Shown piece after piece: positions 1-9,161 of a stretch of 64,000 nucleotides of DNA. Source of the stretch: Halococcus morrhuae DSM 1307 (lineage in GTDB: Archaea; Halobacteriota; Halobacteria; Halobacteriales; Halococcaceae). A program made the position numbers and the translations under genes. Where the stretch lies: positions 1-64,000 of the forward strand of contig NZ_AOMC01000015.1 in assembly GCF_000336695.1 (NCBI RefSeq), given 5' to 3'. Each line of letters starts with the position of its first letter. Position 1 is the stretch's first letter. A model generated the notes under the pieces. The model searched no databases. It was not told where the DNA came from and saw only the letters and a list, made by a program, of their open reading frames with translations.

Positions 1-23
1 TCAGAGATGTGTATAAGAGACAG
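1..23. other. Sequencing-library adapter (Tn5/Nextera mosaic end)
   Basis: Bases 5-23 read AGATGTGTATAAGAGACAG, the 19-base mosaic end used in tagmentation libraries. It sits at the very edge and interrupts an open reading frame on the minus strand. It is technical sequence left on the contig end and not part of the genome; the four bases before it are also probably adapter or read noise. Confidence 0.97.
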
Positions 24-1559
24 GACGTACTCGGCGAGTTCCTTCGCCTGTAACTGCGCCTCGTCCGTGTCCGCCCCCGCGAGATGGACGAGCGCCTCCT
101 GGAGTCGCGCGAACTCGTCGTCGACCGTTTCGGCACAGTCGGCCAGCACCGGATGGTCGACCGCGTCGATGTGTTCCCGGATCGCCGGCAACAGTGCCTC
201 GTGGGCGTTCTCGCGGTCGAGCGCCCGGAGCAGGTCTAAGCTAAGGACGTTCGAGGTACCCTCCCAGATCGGGAGGACCTGTGCGTCGCGGAGCAGCCGT
301 GGCGTGACGTGTTCCCTGACGTAGCCGTTGCCGCCGAGGATCTCACAGGCGTAGGAGGCGGTCTCGACGGCCATCCGTGCGGTCACCTGCTTCGCGATCG
401 GGACGAGCGCGCGCATGAGCGTGAACGCCTCCCGATCCTCTTCCCGACGATGGCGGTCGAGCAGGCCGGCACACTCGAAGGTAAAGGCTGCGGCGGCCTC
501 GTAGTCGACGCTCATATCCACTAAATCACGGCGCATGAGCGGTTTCTCCTGGATCGGTTCGCCGAACGCCTCGCGGGTCGCCGCTTGAACCTTCGATTCC
601 AGGAGGGCGCGACCCATGATCCCCACGGCCGCGCCGGCGTTCGAGAGTCGCTCGAAGTTGAGCATCGCGGTCATCTGTCGGAAGCCGTTCTCAGGTTCGC
701 CGACGAGGGAGGCCTCTGCACCGCGGAACTCGATCTCGCCCGTCGGCACCGAGAGCGTCCCCAACTTGTCCTTCAGCCGGCGAAAGAGCGCGTCGTTGAC
801 CTCGCCGTTCGATTTCGTGCGCGGCACCAGAAACAGCGAGAGCCCCGCGGTGCCGTCGGGGGCGTCGGGTCGCCGGGCCAGCGCGAGCGCACCCTCGGCG
901 TCGATGTTGGAGCAGAACCACTTCTCGCCGGTCAGTCGGTAGCTGCCGTCGTCCGTCCGCTCGGCGACGGTTTCGTTCGTTCCCACGTCGCTGCCGCCCT
1001 GCTTTTCGGTGAGGAACATCGCACCCTCGATGTGCTCGTCGGCGTCCCGGCTGGTGAGACGCTCGAAATAGTCCTCAAGGGGACCATCGTCGAACTTTTC
1101 CAGTACGAGCGCGACGCCGTTCGTCATCGAGACCGGACAGACGAACCCCGCGTCGGCGTACGAGAGCAGCGTCTGCTGGGTCAGCGTGTGCGTCAACCCC
1201 ATCGGCTCCTCGCGATCCGGCGGCGCGTGGAAGGCGTCGTGTGTCAGGCCGAACTCCTCGTAGGCGATGCGCTCGTTTTCGTGCTGTGTGGGGTGGTATT
1301 CGACCTCGTTTCGGACCTCACCCTCTTCGTCGTACGTGTGGAGTTCGGGTTCGTGTCTGTCGATACGGTCGGCGTTGTCGGCGACCGTCGAGCCGACGAC
1401 ATCTCCAAATTCTGACAGTCGGGGCTCGGCCCACGCGAACTCGTCGTCGGGATAGGTTCGCTGTACCTCGAACTGGAGCGTCCGATCGAGTTCCCAGTAG
1501 TTCACGTCGCGACCCGCCTCGAAATTCGCGTAGTCGATGACTTCGCGTGTCATACTCAT
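24..1559 (-). CDS. AidB-like acyl-CoA dehydrogenase (3' end cut by adapter)
   Basis: The minus-strand frame opens at ATG 1559 (a second in-frame ATG lies at 1553) and reads without a stop to the adapter, about 512 codons. It is an acyl-CoA dehydrogenase-type flavoprotein. FLTEKQGGSDVG is the flavin/substrate motif in the middle domain, and RDAQVLPIWEGTSNVLSLD near the C-terminus is the form typical of the AidB branch. AidB proteins are tied to protection from alkylation damage, whereas ordinary family members oxidise acyl-CoA thioesters; sequence alone does not decide the substrate here. The C-terminus is missing only because the contig ends in library adapter. The next gene starts divergently at 1628. 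Confidence 0.9.
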
Positions 1560-1627
1560 TCATTACCTGCCATCGCAATAACCGCTGGGGCGAGTCGCTT
1601 TTTCCCCGTGAGCGACTCCAGCCAGCA

Positions 1628-2281
1628 ATGACCGCGTTCACCCGCGAGGAGGCCGTCGAGCGCGTCGAGCGCCTCGTCGAGACCGTCGAGGAAGAGCCGA
1701 TGCCCGTCCCGGTGCGCGAACTGTGGGTCTACGGCGATCTCGCGCTCGGGCTCGATCCCGTCGATCGCCTCGACGTCTATCTCACGAAGGACCTGCTCTT
1801 CGGCGGCGACGACGATCGCGAGGCGGAGTTCCGCGAGACACACGGTGTCGAGGGGATCGGCAAGACCGTGAGCGCCGATTGGGCCGACGAGTATCCCGAC
1901 CGGATCCGCGCCAGTGCCAACGGCTACGCCGCCCCCGAAAAATGTCTCGCGGCCCAGCTCGTCGGCGACGACGAACCGATCCATCTTGAGGTCTGCAACG
2001 CGAGCTTCGAGGACAACGTGACCCAGCGCCTCAAGGGGGCGATGGCCCGCGAGAACTACACGGAGATCCTCGACCCGCGCGGGGTCTGTCTCTGGCTCGA
2101 CGGCCAGCGATCCGAGGACGCGTTCGAGAAACTCGAAGAAGGCGAGTTCGTCTTTCCGACCCTCGCCGACGCGCTCGGAATGGTCGGGATGGACGAGGAT
2201 GAATCCAAGCGTGCTGCCGACGCGGTGCGGGAGTACCGCGACCGCCAGGAGGGCGCGAGCGTTCGCGGCGACGTGGTCTGA
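1628..2281 (+). CDS. Conserved haloarchaeal protein (probably DUF7095 family)
   Basis: 217-residue soluble acidic protein. The frame is open further upstream, but ATG 1628 (MTAFTREEAVERVERL) is preferred because the upstream residues are unlike a coding N-terminus. The segment ELWVYGDLALGLDPVDRLDVYL resembles the GS-x(10)-DxD core of minimal nucleotidyltransferases, with D-x-D at DRLDVYL, but a GS pair is missing and I treat this as suggestion only. It is transcribed divergently from the acyl-CoA dehydrogenase with a 68-base gap. I recall this type as a haloarchaea-specific family of unknown function; the family number is from memory. Confidence 0.75.
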   Translation: MTAFTREEAVERVERLVETVEEEPMPVPVRELWVYGDLALGLDPVDRLDVYLTKDLLFGGDDDREAEFRETHGVEGIGKTVSADWADEYPDRIRASANGYAAPEKCLAAQLVGDDEPIHLEVCNASFEDNVTQRLKGAMARENYTEILDPRGVCLWLDGQRSEDAFEKLEEGEFVFPTLADALGMVGMDEDESKRAADAVREYRDRQEGASVRGDVV

Positions 2282-2345
2282 GCCGCCGCAGCGCCGCAAC
2301 GGAACACGAGAAGGGTTAACTCCTCACCGATCGTCGGCCGGTTGC

Positions 2346-2681
2346 ATGACCGAAGATCACGAGGAGAGGCGGCTGACTCGCCGACGAACACTCTCGCTGT
2401 CGGCCGGTGCGCTCGCGGTCGGGCTCGCCGGCTGTTCCGATATCGGCCTCGGTGGCGAGGGCGAAGAAGGAGAAGCCGGTGGTGAGGGCGGAGACGGTGG
2501 CGAAAACGGGGGCGGTGGCGGAGAGGGAGGCGAGCAAGAAGGCGGCGGAGGCGGCGAAGGAGGAGAAGGCGGCGAGAACGGTGGCGATGGAGGCGGTGGC
2601 GGTGGCGAAGGGGAAGACGGTGGTGGCGGGGAGCAGGAAGGCGGCGAAAACGGAGGCGGCGAAGGTGGCGAGGAAGGATAG
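2346..2681 (+). CDS. Tat lipoprotein consisting of a Gly/Glu-rich tail
   Basis: 111 residues. The N-terminus has a twin-arginine motif (TRRRTLS), a hydrophobic stretch and a lipobox LAGC with the lipidated Cys at residue 30, so the product should be exported folded and anchored by lipid on the outer face of the membrane. Everything after Cys30 is low complexity made almost only of Gly, Glu, Asp, Asn and Gln, with no folded domain visible. Haloarchaeal lipoproteins often carry such a linker before a functional domain; here the linker is the whole protein. It may be a truncated lipoprotein, a surface-charge protein or a slippage product. The other frames are also open because of the repeated GGC/GGA composition and are not real. 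Confidence 0.7.
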   Translation: MTEDHEERRLTRRRTLSLSAGALAVGLAGCSDIGLGGEGEEGEAGGEGGDGGENGGGGGEGGEQEGGGGGEGGEGGENGGDGGGGGGEGEDGGGGEQEGGENGGGEGGEEG

Positions 2682-2742
2682 TCGAAAGGTGCGCTTCGAG
2701 AACTGACCGATCGATCGCTCCGAGATGCGGTGAAACGACGTC

Positions 2743-3561
2743 TCAGTCGGCGCGCAGCTCGCGAACGCGGTCGATGTTCCAGGCAAATCCGCGGCCGTCC
2801 TCAGTCGGCGTTTCGAGGACGAATGGGAGTTCGCGCAGATCGTCGTGAGTCACGATCGCGCGCATGCCCGCGTCGCCGATCTCGCCCTCGCCGATGTGGG
2901 CGTGTTCGTCCTTGTTCGTCCCGCAGGCGTGTTTCGAGTCGTTGAGGTGGAAACAGTGGAGATCGTCGAGACCCACCGTATCGTCGAAGGCGGCGACGGT
3001 CTCTTCGACCGCCTCGGGCGACGAGAGGTCGTAACCCGCGGCGAAGGTGTGGGCGGTGTCGAGACAGAAGCCGATGTCCGTATCGCTGCGGTCGCGAACG
3101 GCCGCGAGGTGAGCGAACTCGTCACCCAGTTTGGTGCCGCTGCCGGCGTCGCTCTCGACGAGCAGGGTGACATCCGAAGGAATGTCGAGCTCGTCGATAG
3201 TGCTCGCGGCGTTGTCGAGCCCGTTCTCGACGCCCGCGCCGGTGTGTGCGCCGAGGTGGACGTTGACGTACTCGATGCCGAGTTCGGCGGCCGCATCGCA
3301 CTCGTCCTGGAGGCTCGCGATGGACTTCTCGCGCAGGTCGTCCTTCGGCGTGGCGAGGTTCACGAGGTAGGAGGCGTGGATGACCCAGGGGCCGAGCTCG
3401 CCCTCACGAAAGCGGGTCGCCTCCTCGTCGTCGATATCGGGACCGGCCCAGACCTGTGGCGAGGCCGTGAATATCTGCCCACAGTTCCCGCCGACGTCCT
3501 CCTCGCGCCCGATGGCGTTGTCGACGCCGTCGGCGATCGAGACGTGTGCTCCGACGTGCAT
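2743..3561 (-). CDS. nfo: Endonuclease IV (deoxyribonuclease IV, AP endonuclease)
   Basis: 272 residues, normal for the family. It cuts 5' of abasic sites in base excision repair. The start at ATG 3561 gives the family N-terminus [12 protein letters not shown]. Metal ligands are in place: H62 in IHASYLVN, H102 in VNVHLGAH, E136 in LVESDAG, D168 and H171 in CLDTAH, and D218/H220 in KDEH. The frame is open upstream but that part is arginine-rich shadow. It lies 47 bases downstream of the lipoate ligase gene on the same strand, so the two may be cotranscribed. Confidence 0.95.
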   Translation of the reverse strand: MHVGAHVSIADGVDNAIGREEDVGGNCGQIFTASPQVWAGPDIDDEEATRFREGELGPWVIHASYLVNLATPKDDLREKSIASLQDECDAAAELGIEYVNVHLGAHTGAGVENGLDNAASTIDELDIPSDVTLLVESDAGSGTKLGDEFAHLAAVRDRSDTDIGFCLDTAHTFAAGYDLSSPEAVEETVAAFDDTVGLDDLHCFHLNDSKHACGTNKDEHAHIGEGEIGDAGMRAIVTHDDLRELPFVLETPTEDGRGFAWNIDRVRELRAD

Positions 3562-3608
3562 ATGCTGACGTCGCCGGGGGTACTCATAGGGCCATCGAAG
3601 GGCCGCGA

Positions 3609-4460
3609 CTACTCGGTCGATTCCTCGCGGTCGGCTGCAGCTCGCGCTGCGGTGGGATCCTCGCGGTCGTGGTTCCAGGCGTCGCTCGCGAACTTCTCGC
3701 GGGCGCGCTCGCGTGCCCGATCGAGCTCGTCGTCGGTCCACGTGCCGACTTCGGCGTCGGCCCAGTCGGCGAGCGCGTTCTCGAAGGCCGCGACGGCGCG
3801 CTCGCGATCCACGTTCGCCTGCTCCCGGACGTTCGTCACCCGTTCGTCGAAGCGCTCGGCCGCTGGGGGGTCGACGAAACACGAGAGATGGCGCTCGGTC
3901 GCGCGGTCGAACAGGACCGAGCCGTGCTGGATGACGCTGTCGCGGCGGCGGCGGTACTGGGCGTTGCCGCTGATCTTCCGGCCGTCGGCGGCGACCACGT
4001 CGTGGGCCGGATGGAGTGCGCGCAGATAGCAGGCGGGCTCGTGGATGGCCGGGCGATCCTCGCTCGCGAACGAGACGGGGACGTCGAGGCGATCGAACCC
4101 ATCGAAGAGCGGCTCACAGAGCAGTTCGTAGGTGTCCATCAGATCGCCGGGGAGTTCGGCGGCGGGCGCGACGATGGAATAGGAGATATCGCCGTGGTTG
4201 TCGTGGTAGATGCCGCCACCGCCGGTCGGCCGGCGCGTCACCGAGATCCCCTCGCGATCGCAGAACTCCCAGTCGACGGTCGCCGGCTCCTGTCGATAGC
4301 CGAGCGAGAGCGTCGCCGGCTCCCAGCGGTAGACGCGTACCGTCCGCGGGCCGCCCGCAGCGGCCGTCTCGGCGGCGATCTCGTCGAGCGCCATGTTCAG
4401 CGGCCCGGGCCTGACGTCCTCGCGGATGAGCCGCCACTCCCGATCCTCGATGTCGGCCAT
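3609..4460 (-). CDS. Lipoate-protein ligase A family protein
   Basis: 283 residues from ATG 4460. It belongs to the biotin/lipoate ligase fold: the binding loop [16 protein letters not shown] matches the family RRxTGGGxVYHD motif, [13 protein letters not shown] is the N-terminal strand region, and KISGNAQ carries the lysine that contacts the lipoyl-AMP. It attaches lipoate to E2 or GcvH proteins, or could be an octanoyl-transferase of the same fold. The C-terminal 80 residues ([17 protein letters not shown] and onward) resemble the accessory domain of LplA. No lipoyl-dependent complex genes are adjacent. Confidence 0.9.
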   Translation of the reverse strand: MADIEDREWRLIREDVRPGPLNMALDEIAAETAAAGGPRTVRVYRWEPATLSLGYRQEPATVDWEFCDREGISVTRRPTGGGGIYHDNHGDISYSIVAPAAELPGDLMDTYELLCEPLFDGFDRLDVPVSFASEDRPAIHEPACYLRALHPAHDVVAADGRKISGNAQYRRRRDSVIQHGSVLFDRATERHLSCFVDPPAAERFDERVTNVREQANVDRERAVAAFENALADWADAEVGTWTDDELDRARERAREKFASDAWNHDREDPTAARAAADREESTE

Positions 4461-4643
4461 GCGGAGTGAAACGATCGTCGACGCAAAGCCGTTGTGGACC
4501 CGGCGGTCGAGCCAGGAGTTGGTTCCACGTTCCACCGCCTGCACGAAAACGGACAGTACAGGCCGTGAGCGCTGCGATCAACTCTCATGTCTACATATAT
4601 CACAGAACGCTCATCTATTCACGGCTCGAATATTCACGTATCA

Positions 4644-5750
4644 ATGATTCATCCACCCGGAGCGGTCGCATCGGCGTTCATCTGGTCAGTAACCATCCTG
4701 TTCGCCGTCGCGGGTCTCTTCTGGCTGTTCGAGACCCTCGTTCTCGCCCGGTACCGAGACGATCAAGAGACGGCGTACGGCCCGGAGGACGTCCAAGTGC
4801 GCATCCTCACGATCGGTGCCGAGGCCGTCGTCCAGCAGACGGTCGATTCGTTGCCAGCGTCGATCACCGATCGGCACGTGATCGCCGAGAAACCGATCGC
4901 GATCGACGGGGCGGAGGTTCACGTCGTCCCAGAATCGTTCTCCTGCGAGGCGGTCCGGAAGGGCCGCGCGATCGAGTGGGCGCGGCAAACCCTGTCGTGT
5001 GATCGGGAATACGTCCTCTATCTCGACGAGGACAGCATCGTCGAGGAGTTCGATGGACTGCCCGACGCGGACGTGGTGCAGTTCAGCGAGCGGCCCCGCT
5101 ACACGGGGTCGTGGCTCGCGTACTTCGCCGACGTCTTTCGCATGGGCGCGCAGATCGAACAGCACGCCTTCCATCGCTTTCGCATCCCGCTGTTCGCGTG
5201 GGGCGGCGGCATCGCCATCCGGAAATCGCTCGAAGACCGGGTGACGTGGGACTGGCCGACGCTGGTCGAGGACACCGCCTTCCTCTGGCGAGCCGCCGAA
5301 TCGGAATCGGTCTCGTACGCGCTCAGCCCGGCCAGTTTCTCGAATCAGGCACCGCCGAGCCTCGGCGAGATCTTCCAGCAGCGCCGCCGGTGGGCCGCCG
5401 GCAACCATCAAGAAGCGTCGAACCTCCCGCTGCGGTACAAACTGCTCGCGAAGAGCCGGTCGTACGTCTGGGCGGTCGCCCCGATCATGCCGCTCATCAC
5501 CGTCGGCGTGACGCTCAGCGGCCTGCAGCTGTTTTGCTCCGGGCTGTTGCAGGTCCTCTCGGTATCGCTTGCGCTGCTGATGGTCGCCTGGTTCGCGATC
5601 GGCCTCTCGCAGTACGACCGGCTGTCGCTGCGATCGCTGCCGATGTTCGCGCTCGTTCCGCTGGCCGTGCTCGTCCACTCCGTGGGGGCGACGGCCGGCC
5701 TGATCGCGCCGCCTGACGACTTCCACGTCACCGAGAAAACCACCGACTGA
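4644..5750 (+). CDS. Membrane glycosyltransferase, family 2 type
   Basis: 368 residues from ATG 4644. An N-terminal membrane segment (about residues 9-31) is followed by a GT-A domain with a DxD-type metal site (LYLDEDS), the acceptor-side acid LVEDTAF and the QQRRRW motif of processive family-2 transferases, then two or three C-terminal membrane helices. It should transfer a sugar from a nucleotide sugar on the cytoplasmic face, for a glycan or lipid-linked product that cannot be named. No other glycosylation genes are nearby, so it is an isolated transferase. An AT-rich stretch at about 4590-4640 precedes the start and probably holds its promoter. Confidence 0.88.
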   Translation: MIHPPGAVASAFIWSVTILFAVAGLFWLFETLVLARYRDDQETAYGPEDVQVRILTIGAEAVVQQTVDSLPASITDRHVIAEKPIAIDGAEVHVVPESFSCEAVRKGRAIEWARQTLSCDREYVLYLDEDSIVEEFDGLPDADVVQFSERPRYTGSWLAYFADVFRMGAQIEQHAFHRFRIPLFAWGGGIAIRKSLEDRVTWDWPTLVEDTAFLWRAAESESVSYALSPASFSNQAPPSLGEIFQQRRRWAAGNHQEASNLPLRYKLLAKSRSYVWAVAPIMPLITVGVTLSGLQLFCSGLLQVLSVSLALLMVAWFAIGLSQYDRLSLRSLPMFALVPLAVLVHSVGATAGLIAPPDDFHVTEKTTD

Positions 5751-5824
5751 AACCGTCGACCAGCAACAGTTCACAGCGCAGATGGGAATCGTCCGTCCTG
5801 TCGAGTCCCGAGCGCCGACCGGAG

Positions 5825-6268
5825 CTACTCGGCGTTGCGGGCGATGTAGACGTCGTAGTCGGGATCCTCGGCGACGGGCGTGCCGACGCTGGTCGGCGGC
5901 GCGGTGACGCGACCGGCGTTCTCGCTGCCGACGAAGACGACCGTCGCGTCGCGCTCGTGGGCGACCTCACGGATCGTCCGACTGATGTCGGTCTCGGTCG
6001 AGGCGAGCGAACTCGTCGCTTCGGTCGTCTCGACGTGGACCTCGCTCTCGGGCGCGATCTCCCCCGCGGTCATCGCCAGCTCGTCGCCGGCGCGCTGGGG
6101 ATCGAACGGCTCGTCCGCCGTGATCCAGCCACGCTCGCGGGCGAACGAGGCGTCGTGTGGGACGACGACGAGCACGAGCACGTCCTCGCCGAGCGCCGAT
6201 CCGAACTCGCGAGCGCGGGAGAGCGCCGTCTTCGCGAGCGCCGAGCCGTCGAAGGGAACCAGCAGCAT
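5825..6268 (-). CDS. Universal stress protein (UspA family)
   Basis: 147 residues, a single UspA-like alpha/beta domain opening with MLLVPFDGSALAKTAL. The usual ATP-binding signature G-x2-G-x9-G(S/T) is only partly present (VFVGSENAGRVTAPPTSVG), so nucleotide binding is uncertain. Cytoplasmic; haloarchaea carry many copies, usually as single genes like this one. It ends convergently about 75 bases from the glycosyltransferase. Confidence 0.88.
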   Translation of the reverse strand: MLLVPFDGSALAKTALSRAREFGSALGEDVLVLVVVPHDASFARERGWITADEPFDPQRAGDELAMTAGEIAPESEVHVETTEATSSLASTETDISRTIREVAHERDATVVFVGSENAGRVTAPPTSVGTPVAEDPDYDVYIARNAE

Positions 6269-6366
6269 ACGTCGTTCACGGACGGTTATGACATAAACGT
6301 TGGCGCTGAATCATCCTGCTCCCGTCTCCTCTCTCCGTCTTACCCATCCGAACCATCCGCCGGACG

Positions 6367-6390
6367 CCCCCTCCCCCCCCCCCCCCCCCC
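6367..6390. repeat. Homopolymeric C tract (C5-T-C18)
   Basis: A run of 18 uninterrupted C follows C5 and one T. It lies about 10 bases upstream of a TATA-like box (AGATATAGG, 6401-6409) that is itself about 27 bases upstream of the ATG at 6434. Tracts this long are prone to slippage in vivo and to miscalling in sequencing, so the stated length may not be exact. Confidence 0.95.
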
Positions 6391-6433
6391 TCCGGTAGAC
6401 AGATATAGGATTCGTGGCCGCGTTCGTCCGACA

Positions 6434-7300
6434 ATGAGAATACTGGTCACAGGGGCTACGGGGACCGTCGGTCGACACGTCGTGACGAGCCTCGTCGACG
6501 GTGACATCACGGTGCGAGCGGGCGTACGAGACATCGCGCGTGCCCGCGAGCGCTTCGGTGACGGTATCGAGTACGCGGAGTTCGACTTCCAACGACCCGA
6601 GACGTGGGGTGCGGCGTTCGACGGGATCGACGCGCTCTTTCTCATCCGGCCGCCGACGATCGGGCGCGTCAAGCGCCACATCACGCCCGCGATTGACGCC
6701 GCCGCGCGGATGGGCGTCGAGCACGTCGTCTTCCTCTCGGTGCTCGGTGCGGAGAGGAACCCGATCCTGCCCCATCGCCGCATCGAAGCCCATCTTCGGG
6801 ATGCCGACGTGAACTACACGTTCCTCCGGGCGTCGTTTTTCATGCAAAACCTCGCCGAGGTCCATCGGGAAGCCATCGCCGAGCGCGACGAGATCTTCGT
6901 CCCGGCCGGGAACGGAAAGACGAGCTTCGTCGACGCGCGCGATATCGGGGCTGCCGCCGCGGTCGCGCTCACGGGACCCGGCCACGAGAATCGAGCCTAC
7001 GACATCACTGGGCCGGCGGCGTTCGACTACGCGACGGTCGCCGAGATATTCTCCGACGTGCTCGACCGACCGATCGGCTACGCGAACCCCTCGATCCCGG
7101 CGTTCGTCCGGCGGCTCCGTGCCGAGGGACAGCCGCTCGCGTTCGTCCTCGTCATGGTCGGCATCTACACCATCGCGCGGCTCGGGTTCGCCGGGCGCGT
7201 GAGCCGGGACGTCGAGGCGCTGATCGGTCGCGAACCCATCCCGCTCGAACGGTTCGTCGCCGACTACGCCGACGCCTTCGAGAGCGCGCAGGCCGAATAA
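6434..7300 (+). CDS. NmrA-like / SDR-type NAD(P)-binding oxidoreductase
   Basis: 288 residues from ATG 6434. The N-terminal Rossmann motif is GATGTVGRHV (residues 7-16) after a beta strand MRILVT, as in atypical short-chain dehydrogenases of the NmrA/HSCARG type. There is no YxxxK catalytic pair in the usual place, so it may sense or bind NAD(P) or reduce a quinone or epimer substrate. The end region (FVADYADAFESAQ) matches the short C-terminal tail of this group. A TATA-like box at 6401-6409 suggests a leaderless transcript. The C18 tract lies just upstream of that box. Confidence 0.85.
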   Translation: MRILVTGATGTVGRHVVTSLVDGDITVRAGVRDIARARERFGDGIEYAEFDFQRPETWGAAFDGIDALFLIRPPTIGRVKRHITPAIDAAARMGVEHVVFLSVLGAERNPILPHRRIEAHLRDADVNYTFLRASFFMQNLAEVHREAIAERDEIFVPAGNGKTSFVDARDIGAAAAVALTGPGHENRAYDITGPAAFDYATVAEIFSDVLDRPIGYANPSIPAFVRRLRAEGQPLAFVLVMVGIYTIARLGFAGRVSRDVEALIGREPIPLERFVADYADAFESAQAE

Positions 7301-7345
7301 GTCCATATACGGAACGGTTTTTCACCCGTGGCGGCTAGCTCGGCC

Positions 7346-7855
7346 ATGATCTGTGTTCTCTCCGATACGCACGGCGCGGACAACCATCGTCTCGATGGCC
7401 AGCTTCTGGATACCGTTCGCGAGGCCGAGCTGGTGATTCACGCCGGCGATTTCACGACCGAGCGCGTGCTCGATGCCTTCGAGGCCGAGTCACAGGAAAT
7501 CCGTGCAGTCTACGGCAACAACGCCACGCCGACCGTCCGCGAGCGCCTGCCGGCCGAGCGCGTCGTCGAGCACGAGGGGGCTACCATCGCGCTCACCCAC
7601 GGCGACGGCCACGACGAGACGGAACTGGCACTGTTCGGTCGGCAAGCCGACGCCGACATCGTGGTCTCGGGACACTCACACCAGCCGGGCGTCACCGACA
7701 CGGGTGAAATCGTTCTCCTCAACCCTGGCAGTCACGCCGACCCACGGTGGTATCGGCCGGGCTACGCGGCGCTCGACGTGGAGGAGGGTCGTATCGAGGG
7801 ACGGCTCCACGAGCCCGACGGCGAGCTCTTCGAGGAGTTCACCGTGGGGCTGTGA
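7346..7855 (+). CDS. Metallophosphoesterase, YfcE/MJ0936 type
   Basis: 169 residues starting at ATG 7346; an upstream in-frame GTG at 7328 is less likely. All calcineurin-like metal motifs are present in order: SDTHG, HAGDF, YGNN, LTHGDG and SGHSH. The family hydrolyses phosphodiesters or phosphomonoesters, and the archaeal MJ0936 relative is a phosphodiesterase; the natural substrate is unknown. Soluble and cytoplasmic. The short membrane-protein gene at 7898 follows after 42 bases. Confidence 0.92.
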   Translation: MICVLSDTHGADNHRLDGQLLDTVREAELVIHAGDFTTERVLDAFEAESQEIRAVYGNNATPTVRERLPAERVVEHEGATIALTHGDGHDETELALFGRQADADIVVSGHSHQPGVTDTGEIVLLNPGSHADPRWYRPGYAALDVEEGRIEGRLHEPDGELFEEFTVGL

Positions 7856-7897
7856 ACCGCCCGAAACGGATTTAGGCCCCGGTCAGTTACGCCCCGC

Positions 7898-8029
7898 ATG
7901 GCTCTCGGTCTCGACCCGGTGTTGCTCGTTCTCCTTGCAGTCATCCTGCTGGTCTTCTTCGGGTTCTACCTCCTCATCCGGCGCACCGCCACCGCCTTCC
8001 GCGAGGGGAGCAAGCGCGGTCGGCGCTAG
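7898..8029 (+). CDS. Single-pass small membrane protein
   Basis: 43 residues. ATG 7898 to TAG 8029 encodes one hydrophobic helix (about residues 7-27, rich in Leu and Val) followed by a basic tail (FREGSKRGRR), so the tail is predicted to stay in the cytoplasm. Similar mini-proteins occur in haloarchaea with no assigned role. Its stop codon shares the bases CTAG with the stop of the convergent threonine aldolase gene, a pattern seen at two other convergent pairs here, which supports the reading frame. Confidence 0.6.
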   Translation: MALGLDPVLLVLLAVILLVFFGFYLLIRRTATAFREGSKRGRR

Positions 8030-9036
8030 CTCATCGCACGCTCGACGCACTCGATCGCCCGTTCGATGTCGTCACCGTCGACGTCCCAGTGAGTACAGAA
8101 CCGAACGATGTGCTGGCCGAACGCCGATGCACGGACCCCTTCCGCGGCGATGGCCTCGATGAACGCCTCGGCCGTGCGGTCGGTCTCGACGAGGACGATG
8201 TTCGTCTCGGGCGTCTCGGCGGCGAGCCCGTCGATGGCGTCGAGTCCCGCCGCGAGCGTCCGGGCGTTCGTGTGATCCTCGGCGAGTCGGTCGACGTTGT
8301 CGAGCGCCTCCAGCCCCGGAGCGGCGACGATCCCCGCCTGGCGCATCCCGCCACCCAACAGTTTTCGGTTGCGGTGTGCACGGTCGATGAACGCCTCGCT
8401 CCCGGCGAGCATCGAGCCGACGGGCGCGCCGAGCCCCTTCGAGAGACAGAACATCACCGAGTCGGCGTTGTCGAGCAGTCGCGGGGCGGGCGTGTCGAGC
8501 GCGACGCTCGCGTTGAACAGCCGGGCACCGTCGACGTGGGTCGGAATATCGTGCTCGTGGGCGGCCGCGGCGGCGGCGTCGATCTCGTCAGCAGTGATGG
8601 CGACGCCACCCTTCTGATTGTGGGTGTTTTCGAGTGCCAGCAGGCCGGTGCCGGGTCGGTGATCGGTGCGTTCGACGAACCCCTCGTGGACCGCATCGGG
8701 GGTGATGACGCCGCGTGCGCCGCCGTCGATGGGGCGCGCCTGGAGCCCCGAGAGCTGTGCGAGGCCGCCGACCTCCCAGTTGTAGATGTGGCTGTCGCGC
8801 TCGCAGAGCAGTTCGTCGCCACGGTCGGCGTGGGTGCGCGCGGCGATCTGGTTGCCCATCGTCCCCGTCGGAACGTAGAGGGCGGCGTCCATGCCGACGG
8901 CCTCGGCGGCACGGGCTTCGAGCTCGTTGACCGTGGGGTCCTCGTCGTAGACGTCGTCGCCGACGGCGGCCGTCCGGGCCGCCTCGCGCATCGCCGCGTC
9001 GGGTCGCGTCACCGTGTCGCTGCGGAGATCTATCAC
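8026..9036 (-). CDS. Low-specificity L-threonine aldolase (PLP-dependent)
   Basis: 336 residues. The family N-terminus MIDLRSDTVTRP is intact. The PLP-binding lysine lies in SKGLGAPVGS, H in DSHIYNWE stacks on the cofactor, and D/R in VDGARLFNA complete the site. It cleaves threonine or allo-threonine to glycine and acetaldehyde. Length and motifs are normal. It overlaps the small membrane-protein gene by four bases at the stop codons, tail to tail. Confidence 0.93.
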   Translation of the reverse strand: MIDLRSDTVTRPDAAMREAARTAAVGDDVYDEDPTVNELEARAAEAVGMDAALYVPTGTMGNQIAARTHADRGDELLCERDSHIYNWEVGGLAQLSGLQARPIDGGARGVITPDAVHEGFVERTDHRPGTGLLALENTHNQKGGVAITADEIDAAAAAAHEHDIPTHVDGARLFNASVALDTPAPRLLDNADSVMFCLSKGLGAPVGSMLAGSEAFIDRAHRNRKLLGGGMRQAGIVAAPGLEALDNVDRLAEDHTNARTLAAGLDAIDGLAAETPETNIVLVETDRTAEAFIEAIAAEGVRASAFGQHIVRFCTHWDVDGDDIERAIECVERAMS

Positions 9037-9161
9037 GGTTTTCGTATCGGTTGGGACGTGAAATACCCAGCGCCACCCGCTCGATCCGATGGCAGAACGT
9101 CCTCGCCGCCCGTCATCGGCAGGCCGAATCTATATGATCGACACTGGTGTAGCCCCGAGCA

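Noticed and set aside
2316-2786. Minus-strand frame opposite the lipoprotein gene
   Set aside because: Open only because of the GGC/GGA repeats; Ala/Ser/Phe low complexity and no start context.
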